Positions 1 to 5,015 of a DNA stretch of 5,015 nucleotides are shown in pieces. Position numbers and translations under genes: made by a program. This DNA is from Myxococcales bacterium (lineage in GTDB: Bacteria; Myxococcota; Myxococcia; Myxococcales; Anaeromyxobacteraceae): NCBI GenBank assembly GCA_021779335.1, contig JAJYAW010000253.1, forward strand, positions 1 to 5,015, in the 5' to 3' direction. Position 1 is the stretch's first letter, and each line of letters begins with the position of its first letter. The notes under the pieces were generated by a model that saw only the letters and a program-made list of their open reading frames with translations, was not told where the DNA came from and searched no databases.

Positions 1-97
1 CGCCCGCGCGGTGCGCTGCGCCCGCTGCGGCGCCGAGGCGGCCGCCCGGGCCTGGCGCTGCCGGGCCTGCGGGGCCTTCGACAGCCTGGCGTGCTAG
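1..97 (+). CDS. C-terminal end of a zinc-ribbon (LapB/YciM-like) protein, partial
   Basis: Only the last 31 codons are in the window; the reading frame starts at base 2 and ends at the TAG at 95-97. The visible peptide has two CxxC knuckles, RCARCG and WRCRAC, separated by ten residues, followed by GAFDSLAC. The CxxC-x10-CxxC spacing, the Trp two residues before the third Cys, and the small/aromatic/polar ending match the rubredoxin-like metal-binding module at the C-terminus of LapB/YciM, a TPR-repeat inner-membrane protein that controls lipopolysaccharide synthesis through LpxC turnover. The TPR part would lie upstream, outside the window, so the LapB assignment is inference. Another zinc-ribbon protein is possible. 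The final residue is Cys, encoded within a possible promoter element for the next gene. The following gene starts 9 bases after the stop. Confidence 0.65.
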   Translation, partial: ARAVRCARCGAEAAARAWRCRACGAFDSLAC

Positions 98-100
98 ACT
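92..100 (+). promoter_or_regulatory. Candidate extended -10 element upstream of the helicase gene
   Basis: TGC-TAGACT has the TGn extension followed by a hexamer matching TATAAT at four of six positions. Six bases separate the hexamer from the ATG at 107, so transcription from it would begin at or next to the start codon and give a leaderless or nearly leaderless mRNA. The TAG inside the hexamer is also the stop codon of the upstream gene. I see no good -35 hexamer 16-18 bases upstream, so the call rests on the extended -10 and on the same octamer recurring before the Hsp70 gene. Confidence 0.4.
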
Positions 101-106
101 GAACGG

Positions 107-2356
107 ATGTCACGGACGTACCAGCTCCGGCCGGCGGCCCGCGCCGGCGGCGCGCTCGACTACCAGGGGCTGCTCAACGAGGAGCAGGTGGCCGTGGTGG
201 AGGCCGGCGACGGGCCCATCCTGGTGGTGGCCGGCGCGGGCTCCGGCAAGACCCGCACCCTGACCTGGCGGGTGGCGCGGCTGCTCCACGACGGGGTCCA
301 GCCCGAGTCGATCCTGCTCCTCACGTTCACCAACAAGGCGGCCAAGGAGATGCTGCGTCGCGTGGAGGAGGTGGCCCGCGTCGACACGCGCCGGCTCACC
401 GGCGGCACCTTCCACCACGTGGCCCACCAGCTGCTGCGCGAGCACGCCGGCGAGCTCGGCTACCAGCGCGGCTACTCCATCCTCGACCGGGAGGACTCCA
501 GCGACGTCATGTCCGCCGCGGTGGCCGACTGCGGCCTGGCGGTGGGGGCGCGCCGCTTCCCCAAGGCCGACGTGCTGGTGGACCTGGTCTCGATGGCGGT
601 CAACACCCAGACGCCGCTGGCCGACCTGGTGGCCCAGCGGCGCCCGCAGTTCCTGCCGCTCACCGACGAGATCCTGCGGGTGGCGCGCCGCTACGCCGAG
701 CGCAAGCACGCGCTCAACGCCATGGACTTCGACGACCTGCTCCTCAACTGGAAGATCCTGCTGGCCGAGCGGGAGCCGGTGCGGCGGGCCCTCTCGGAGC
801 GCTACCGCCACCTCCTGGTGGACGAGTACCAGGACACCAACCGGCTGCAGGGCGACGTGGTGGACCTGCTGGCGCTGGACCACCGGAACCTGTGCGTGGT
901 GGGGGACGACGCCCAGTCCATCTACGGCTTCCGCGGGGCCCACTTCGCCAACATCCTGGGGTTCGAGGAGCGCTACCCGGGGGCGCGCCGCTTCGCCCTC
1001 ACGGTGAACTACCGCTCCACGCCGCAGATCCTGGCGCTGGCCAACGCCTCCATCGCCTGCAACCTCAAGCAGTTCGAGAAGGAGCTCCGCAGCGTGCGCC
1101 CCGCCGGCGCCCTGCCGGCGCTGGTGCCCTGCCTCGACGTCTTCCAGCAGGCCGCCTTCACCGCCCAGCGCATCCTGGAGCTGCGCGACGAGGGGATCCC
1201 GCTGCCGGAGGTGGCCGTCCTCTACCGGGCCCACCACCACTCCATGGAGATCCAGTTCGAGCTGGCGCGGCGGGGCATCCCCTTCGTGGTCCGCTCCGGC
1301 GTGCGCTTCTTCGAGGCCTCGCACGTCAAGGACGTGCTGGCCCACCTCCGCTTCGTGCGCAACCCGGGGGACGAGCTGGCGCTCAAGCGCTGCCTCAAGG
1401 TGACCCCGGGCGTGGGCACCGCCACCGCCGCCGCCGTCTGGGAGGCGCTGTCGGCCCGCCGGCGCCGCGGGGCCGGCGCCGTGGAGGAGCTGCTGGCGCC
1501 GGAGGTGCTGGGCCAGGTGGCGGCCAAGGGGCGCCCGGGCTTCACGGCGCTGGCCGGGCTGCTGCAGGCGCTGGCCCGGCCGCCCACCCGGGACCTGCCC
1601 GGCGAGGCCATCGAGCTCGTGCTGCAGTCCGGCTACGAGGAGTACCTGCGGGCCGAGTTCATGAACGCGGAGTCGAGGGTCGAGGACCTGCGCCAGCTGG
1701 CCGACTTCGCCCGGAGCTACCAGGACACCGAGACCTTCCTGGCCGAGATCTCGCTCCTCTCCGAGCTGACGGCCGAGACGGTCAGCGAGGGGGGCGAGCC
1801 GGACGAGAAGGTGGTGCTCTCGTCGGTCCACCAGGCCAAGGGGCTGGAGTGGCGCGCCGTCTTCGTGGTCTGGCTGGCCGACGGCCGCTTCCCCAGCGCC
1901 CAGGCGCTCAAGGACCGCGACGGCGAGGAGGAGGAGCGCCGCCTCTTCTACGTGGCGTGCACGCGGGCCAAGGACGAGCTCTACCTGCTCTACCCGGTGG
2001 TGGCGGCGCCGCGCGACCGGGAGCGGGTGGTCATGAAGGCCTCGCGCTTCCTGGAGGAGCTCCCGGGCGAGCCCGCGCTCTGCGAGCGCTGGCAGCTCGA
2101 GGAGGGGGGCGGGGCGCCGGGGCTCGACGCGGCGCCCTCGCCCGCGGCCGTCGGACCCCGGGATCCGCGCAGCGTCCCCTCGCTGTTCGGGGCGCCGCAG
2201 CCCGGGGAGGGGACGGCCGGCGGGCGGCTGCACGCTGGAGGGCCGGACGGGGGAGGGCCGGGGCCCGCCCGGGGCGGCGGCCCGCCGGCCCCGGAGCCAG
2301 AGGACGAGGGGCCCGACGGCCTCCCGTTCCGAGGGCGGTCCGGGGATCCGTGCTAG
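107..2356 (+). CDS. UvrD/PcrA/Rep-family superfamily 1A ATP-dependent DNA helicase
   Basis: A 3'-to-5' DNA helicase of the UvrD/PcrA/Rep type, expected to act in the cytoplasm in DNA repair, replication restart or removal of proteins from DNA. All hallmark motifs are visible: the Q motif LNEEQ (23-27), Walker A AGAGSGKT (42-49), motif Ia LLTFTNKAAKEM (71-82), Walker B/motif II LLVDEYQDTN (236-245), motif III VVGDDAQSIYGFRGA (264-278), motif IV LTVNYRST (298-305), motif V SVHQAKGLEWRAVFV (573-587) and motif VI RRLFYVACTRAKDELYL (611-627). The 749-residue length is normal for the family. Residues from about 660 onward are a Gly/Pro/Glu-rich, probably disordered tail, and I do not recognise the Tudor-like domain that ends PcrA and UvrD. 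The ATG at 107 leaves a sensible N-terminus before the Q motif, but no clear Shine-Dalgarno sequence precedes it. The gene lies 9 bases after the upstream stop. Family membership is certain; which of UvrD, PcrA or Rep is the closest functional counterpart cannot be settled here. Confidence 0.96.
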   Translation: MSRTYQLRPAARAGGALDYQGLLNEEQVAVVEAGDGPILVVAGAGSGKTRTLTWRVARLLHDGVQPESILLLTFTNKAAKEMLRRVEEVARVDTRRLTGGTFHHVAHQLLREHAGELGYQRGYSILDREDSSDVMSAAVADCGLAVGARRFPKADVLVDLVSMAVNTQTPLADLVAQRRPQFLPLTDEILRVARRYAERKHALNAMDFDDLLLNWKILLAEREPVRRALSERYRHLLVDEYQDTNRLQGDVVDLLALDHRNLCVVGDDAQSIYGFRGAHFANILGFEERYPGARRFALTVNYRSTPQILALANASIACNLKQFEKELRSVRPAGALPALVPCLDVFQQAAFTAQRILELRDEGIPLPEVAVLYRAHHHSMEIQFELARRGIPFVVRSGVRFFEASHVKDVLAHLRFVRNPGDELALKRCLKVTPGVGTATAAAVWEALSARRRRGAGAVEELLAPEVLGQVAAKGRPGFTALAGLLQALARPPTRDLPGEAIELVLQSGYEEYLRAEFMNAESRVEDLRQLADFARSYQDTETFLAEISLLSELTAETVSEGGEPDEKVVLSSVHQAKGLEWRAVFVVWLADGRFPSAQALKDRDGEEEERRLFYVACTRAKDELYLLYPVVAAPRDRERVVMKASRFLEELPGEPALCERWQLEEGGGAPGLDAAPSPAAVGPRDPRSVPSLFGAPQPGEGTAGGRLHAGGPDGGGPGPARGGGPPAPEPEDEGPDGLPFRGRSGDPC

Positions 2357-2359
2357 AGA
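2351..2359 (+). promoter_or_regulatory. Candidate extended -10 element upstream of the Hsp70 gene
   Basis: TGC-TAGAGA sits in the same position relative to its ATG (2366) as the element before the helicase gene: the octamer GTGCTAGA ends 8 bases before the start codon in both. Here the hexamer matches TATAAT at only three positions and there is no convincing -35. The TAG is the stop codon of the helicase gene. The exact positional repetition, rather than the match to consensus, is the main support. Confidence 0.33.
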
Positions 2360-2365
2360 TCCCGC

Positions 2366-3982
2366 ATGGCCGGCCCGCGCGAGAAGCCCATCATCGGCAT
2401 CGACCTCGGCACCACCAACGCGTGCGTGGCCCACGTGCGCAGCCGCATCCCCCGGGTGGTGCCCACCGACCGCGGCAACCTCATCCTCCCCAGCGTGGTG
2501 GCCCTCTCGGAGCGCGGGGAGTTCCTGGTCGGCGGGGTGGCCAAGGACCAGCTGGTCGTCAACCCCAAGAACACCATCTACGGCGCCAAGCGGCTCATCG
2601 GCCGGAAGTGGAACTCGCGGGTCGTCCAGGAGCTGCGCAACTACTACAGCTACGACATCGTGGAGGGGCCCGCGGGCGAGGCGGCCGTGCTGCTCGGAGG
2701 CCAGGTCTACACGCTGCCGCAGATCAGCGCCTTCGTGCTGGCCCACATCAAGAAGATCGCCGAGGCCTTCCTGCAGCGGGACATCCCCGAGGCCATCATC
2801 TCGGTGCCGGCCTACTACTCCGACGCGCAGCGGCAGGCGGTGCGGGAGGCCGGCAAGCTGGCCGGCTTCGACGTGAAGCGCATCGTGAACGAGCCGACGG
2901 CGGCGGCCCTGGCCTACGGCTTCTCGCGCGGCCTGGACCAGAAGATCCTGGTCTACGACCTGGGCGGCGGCACCTTCGACGTCTCGGTCCTGCAGCTCTC
3001 CGGCAACGTCTTCGAGGTGCTGGCCACCGGCGGCGACACCTTCCTCGGCGGCGTGGACTTCGACAACCGGATCATCGACTACGCGCTCGAGGAGTTCTGG
3101 CAGCAGCACAAGATCGACCTGGCCCAGTCGCCCATCGCCATGCAGCGGGTCAAGAACGGGGCCGAGGCGGCCAAGATCGACCTGTCCCTCATCCCCAACG
3201 CGGTCATCGACCTGCCGTTCCTGGAGGAGAGGAAGGGGCGGCCGCTCGACCTGCGGCTGCCCCTCTCGCGCCAGCGGCTGGAGGAGCTGACCCACGACCT
3301 GGTGGAGCGGACCTTCGACCTGTGCGACGAGGTGCTGGCGGAGCGCCGCCTCTCCCCCAAGGACATCGACGAGGTCATCCTGGTGGGCGGCCAGTCGCGC
3401 ATGCCGCTGGTGCAGGAGAAGATCCGCGAGCACTTCGGCAGGCCGGCGCGCAAGGGGGTCCACCCCGACGAGTGCGTGGCCCTGGGCGCGGCGCTGCTGG
3501 GCGACTCCCTCGACACCATCGACTCGGTGACCCTGGTGGACGTGCTCTCCATGCCCATCGGCATCGCCACCCCCACCGCCCACATGCGCCGCGTGCTGGA
3601 CAAGAACACCACCATCCCATCCACCAAGTCCTTCCGCCTGCCGCCGCCGCGGGAGCCGGGGCAGCCCATCGAGATCGACATCTACCAGGGCGAGTCGGAC
3701 CTCATCGTGGACAACGAGTTCCTCGGCTCCATCCGGCTGCCGGCCGCAGCCACCGGGCGGCGCATCGACTTCAAGCTCGACGAGGAGTGCCTCCTCAAGG
3801 TGAGCTTCGACGATCCGGCGAAGGGGATGACGGCGCTCGAGCTGGCGACCCGCGACACCCCGGAGGCGCTCAAGCGCGCCCTCGCCGACGCCGCCCAGGC
3901 GCGCGCGCCGGCCGCGGGGCCGGAGGGCGCCGAGAAGGAGAAGCGGGGCGGCGGCCTCTTCGGCTGGCTCAAGCGAGGCTAG
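2366..3982 (+). CDS. Hsp70 family (DnaK-like) molecular chaperone lacking the helical lid
   Basis: An ATP-dependent Hsp70-type protein, expected to be cytoplasmic. The nucleotide-binding domain (about 8-385) carries all three family signatures: GIDLGTTNACVA (11-22), VYDLGGGTFDVSVL (196-209) and VILVGGQSRMPLVQ (337-350). Residues equivalent to E. coli DnaK Lys70, Glu171 and Thr199 appear as Lys75, Glu176 and Thr203, so ATPase activity should be retained. The interdomain linker VTLVDVLSMPIGI (389-400 region) keeps the hydrophobic VDV core but replaces DnaK's TPLS. The beta substrate-binding domain follows (about 400-495, with NTTIP and a DIYQGE strand). The protein then ends at 538, about 100 residues short of DnaK (638 in E. 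coli), without the alpha-helical lid. Instead it has an Ala/Pro/Glu/Lys-rich stretch and the terminal peptide GGGLFGWLKRG. No dnaJ or grpE is visible nearby. It is probably a specialised paralogue rather than the housekeeping DnaK. It starts 9 bases after the helicase stop, with no evident Shine-Dalgarno sequence. Confidence 0.95.
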   Translation: MAGPREKPIIGIDLGTTNACVAHVRSRIPRVVPTDRGNLILPSVVALSERGEFLVGGVAKDQLVVNPKNTIYGAKRLIGRKWNSRVVQELRNYYSYDIVEGPAGEAAVLLGGQVYTLPQISAFVLAHIKKIAEAFLQRDIPEAIISVPAYYSDAQRQAVREAGKLAGFDVKRIVNEPTAAALAYGFSRGLDQKILVYDLGGGTFDVSVLQLSGNVFEVLATGGDTFLGGVDFDNRIIDYALEEFWQQHKIDLAQSPIAMQRVKNGAEAAKIDLSLIPNAVIDLPFLEERKGRPLDLRLPLSRQRLEELTHDLVERTFDLCDEVLAERRLSPKDIDEVILVGGQSRMPLVQEKIREHFGRPARKGVHPDECVALGAALLGDSLDTIDSVTLVDVLSMPIGIATPTAHMRRVLDKNTTIPSTKSFRLPPPREPGQPIEIDIYQGESDLIVDNEFLGSIRLPAAATGRRIDFKLDEECLLKVSFDDPAKGMTALELATRDTPEALKRALADAAQARAPAAGPEGAEKEKRGGGLFGWLKRG

Positions 3983-4014
3983 GGCCGCAGCGAGATCGGC
4001 GCGGCGAAGGAGCG

Positions 4015-4043
4015 TTGACACCGCCGGGGGCCGTGGGCATACT
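4015..4043 (+). promoter_or_regulatory. Sigma-70 type promoter of the tRNA-Val gene
   Basis: A perfect -35 hexamer TTGACA (4015-4020) is followed after exactly 17 bases by CATACT (4038-4043), which matches TATAAT at four of six positions. Initiation would fall near 4049-4052, about 12 bases before the mature tRNA. The bases just after the -10 are GC-rich (CCGCGCCC), a discriminator type typical of stable-RNA promoters under stringent (ppGpp) control; that regulation is inferred. Confidence 0.8.
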
Positions 4044-4062
4044 CCGCGCCCTCGAAACAGCC

Positions 4063-4134
4063 GGGCGCTTAGCTCAGCGGTAGAGCATCGCCTTCACACG
4101 GCGAGGGTCGTAGGTTCAAGCCCTACAGCGCCCA
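4063..4134 (+). tRNA. tRNA-Val, anticodon CAC
   Basis: The full cloverleaf can be folded by eye. Acceptor stem GGGCGCT (4063-4069) pairs perfectly with AGCGCCC (4127-4133). The D-arm is GCTC/GAGC with loop AGCGGTA. The anticodon stem TCGCC/GGCGA is perfect, with loop TTCACAC and anticodon CAC at 4095-4097. The variable loop is five bases, and the T-arm is GTAGG/CCTAC with loop TTCAAGC. Anticodon CAC reads GUG, a frequent valine codon in these genes. The discriminator base is A (4134), and the 3' CCA is not encoded, so it must be added by CCA nucleotidyltransferase. The gene has its own promoter and is followed by a hairpin. Confidence 0.97.
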
Positions 4135-4143
4135 CTCGGGAAG

Positions 4144-4177
4144 GACAGGGGAATCCCCGCAAGGGGGTTCCCCTGTC
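4144..4177 (+). terminator. Strong 15-bp hairpin after the tRNA, probable terminator without a U-tract
   Basis: GACAGGGGAATCCCC (4144-4158) pairs with GGGGGTTCCCCTGTC (4163-4177) through 15 base pairs, one of them T-G, closed by a GCAA tetraloop of the stable GNRA class. It begins 10 bases after the mature tRNA end, which fits transcription termination. The sequence after the stem (TCGTCCCCC) is not T-rich, so it is not a canonical intrinsic terminator. It could also act as a 3' processing barrier, or shape the leader of the gene starting at 4216. Confidence 0.65.
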
Positions 4178-4215
4178 TCGTCCCCCGTCGTCCGCCCGCA
4201 GGTCGATCCGCGCGC

Positions 4216-5015
4216 ATGCCCGAGCCGTCCCGCCCCAGCCAGCGCAGCCTCGAGGTCCGGAGCGCCGTCGCCTTCGCCCTGGCCCTCGCCGTGGCGGCGC
4301 CGACCGGCCGGACTCACGCCCAGGACGCCTGCCCGGAGGGGATGCGCCCGCTGCCCGGCGGCCGCTTCACCCTGGCCGACGGCAGCGAGGTGGCCCAGGT
4401 CGGCCCCATCTGCCTCGACGAGCTCGAGGTGACCGCGGCCGCCTACGCGGCCTGCGTCCGGCGCGGCGCCTGCGAGGACGCCGGGCTCCGCTGCGGCAAG
4501 GCGGCCACCTACGGCAACGAAGCCAAGGCCAGCCACCCGGTGAACTGCGTGAGCTGGCAGGAGGCGGACCGGTTCTGCCGGGCCGCCGGCAAGCGGCTGC
4601 CCACCGAGGAGGAGTGGGAGTGGGCCGCCCGGGGCCGGGCCCGCGGGCTCACCTACCCGTGGGGCGGCGCCCCGCCGGCCGACCGGGCCTGCTGGGACGG
4701 GCAGGGGAGCACGCTCGGCAAGGGCGGCCGCAACGAGACCTGCGCCGGCGGCGCCTTCCCCGCCGGCGACAGCCCGGACGGCCTCCACGATCTGGGCGGC
4801 AACGTGCGCGAGTGGACCTCGTCCAGGGTCGGCCGCGACCGCGTGGTCCGCGGTGGGTCCTGGGGCGACAGCCTGCCGGAGTTCCTGGCCGCCGGCTTCC
4901 GCGGCATGAACGCGGTCGACGAGCGGTTCGAGATCACCGGCTTCCGCTGCGCCGCCTCCCTGGGCGCCCTGCCGGCCGCCCCGATGGCCGCGCGCCAGGT
5001 GGCCGCCCCGGCGGC
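4216..5015 (+). CDS. Exported SUMF1/FGE-sulfatase-fold protein, 3' end beyond the window
   Basis: An open frame of 266 codons runs off the window edge. The N-terminus looks like a signal peptide: an Arg-containing start (1-15), a hydrophobic AVAFALALAVAAP stretch (17-29) and a likely cleavage after THA (33-35). The rest has the formylglycine-generating-enzyme-like fold, with LDELEVTAAAYAACV (68-81), HPVNCVSWQEADRFC (107-121), GKRLPTEEEWEWAARG (125-140), YPWGG (147-151), HDLGGNVREWT (191-201), RVVRGGSWGD (209-218) and GFRCAA (242-247). In true formylglycine-generating enzymes, two copper-binding catalytic cysteines follow the GGS motif. Here that stretch reads GGSWGDSLPEF, so sulfatase-activating activity is unlikely. 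Ten cysteines follow the signal peptide, suggesting disulfides in the periplasm or outside the cell. An Ala/Pro-rich stretch begins at about 250, so the fold is nearly complete and the C-terminal part is unknown. The ATG at 4216 suits the signal peptide; only a weak AGGT lies upstream. Confidence 0.9.
   Translation, partial: MPEPSRPSQRSLEVRSAVAFALALAVAAPTGRTHAQDACPEGMRPLPGGRFTLADGSEVAQVGPICLDELEVTAAAYAACVRRGACEDAGLRCGKAATYGNEAKASHPVNCVSWQEADRFCRAAGKRLPTEEEWEWAARGRARGLTYPWGGAPPADRACWDGQGSTLGKGGRNETCAGGAFPAGDSPDGLHDLGGNVREWTSSRVGRDRVVRGGSWGDSLPEFLAAGFRGMNAVDERFEITGFRCAASLGALPAAPMAARQVAAPA

Noticed and set aside
2237..2261. Direct repeat GGAGGGCCGG at 2237-2246 and 2252-2261.
   Set aside because: It is short, lies in the Gly/Pro-coding low-complexity helicase tail, and is explained by codon composition (GGPDG-type residues).
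3984..4005. Possible hairpin GCCGC/GCGGC just after the Hsp70 stop, considered as a terminator.
   Set aside because: It has only five base pairs with a 12-base loop and no T-tract, which is expected by chance at this GC content. No convincing terminator for the Hsp70 gene is visible before the tRNA promoter.
110..4021. A reverse-strand frame open for about 3.9 kb, antisense to both the helicase and the Hsp70 genes.
   Set aside because: Its translation is His/Arg/Leu/Gly/Val-rich low-complexity sequence with no recognisable domain, and it spans two well-supported genes. Stop codons are rare in off-frames when third positions are almost all G or C.
892..4083. A second + strand frame open for about 3.2 kb that runs across the helicase-Hsp70 junction and into the tRNA.
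   Set aside because: It is Arg/Gly/Ala/Pro-rich, has no domain, and overlaps two genes whose family motifs lie in other frames. It is another product of high GC.
4063..4215. The tRNA 3' end as a possible attachment site for an integrated element.
   Set aside because: No integrase gene and no repeat of the tRNA 3' end are visible in the window, and the downstream gene has the same base composition as the rest.
4123..4937. Reverse-strand open frames opposite the FGE-fold gene.
   Set aside because: The + strand frame carries a signal peptide and all the FGE-fold motifs. The reverse frames show only Ala/Gly/Arg/Pro-rich composition.

Overview
The window is very GC-rich, with almost every third codon position G or C. 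It carries a compact gene set on the + strand. Base composition, protein style and the mix of genes suggest a high-GC myxobacterium such as Anaeromyxobacter (Myxococcota). That placement is inference from the sequence alone.

Layout: (1) Bases 1-97 are the 3' end of a gene whose last residues form a two-knuckle zinc-ribbon or rubredoxin-like module, spaced as in the C-terminus of LapB/YciM. (2) Bases 107-2356 encode a complete 749-residue UvrD/PcrA/Rep-type superfamily 1A DNA helicase with all helicase motifs and a disordered Gly/Pro-rich tail. (3) Bases 2366-3982 encode a 538-residue Hsp70 (DnaK-like) protein. Its nucleotide-binding domain and beta substrate-binding domain are intact, but it has no helical lid and ends in a short aromatic/basic tail. 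(4) Bases 4063-4134 are a tRNA-Val (anticodon CAC) with its own near-consensus sigma-70 promoter, followed by a strong 15-bp hairpin. (5) From 4216 to the window edge lies the 5' part of an exported, cysteine-rich formylglycine-generating-enzyme-fold (SUMF1/FGE-sulfatase) protein. It appears to lack the catalytic cysteines.

The first three genes are separated by exactly 9 bases at each junction and could be co-transcribed. However, both junctions carry the same octamer, GTGCTAGA, exactly 8 bases before the downstream ATG. It reads as an extended -10 promoter element fused to the upstream gene's stop codon, and neither start has a clear Shine-Dalgarno sequence. This suggests that the helicase and the Hsp70 may each be transcribed from a promoter giving a leaderless or nearly leaderless mRNA. 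That is the most interesting pattern I found.

I saw no mobile element, CRISPR array, defence cassette or clearly new multi-gene system. The genes are mostly housekeeping types (DNA repair, protein folding, translation) plus one envelope protein.
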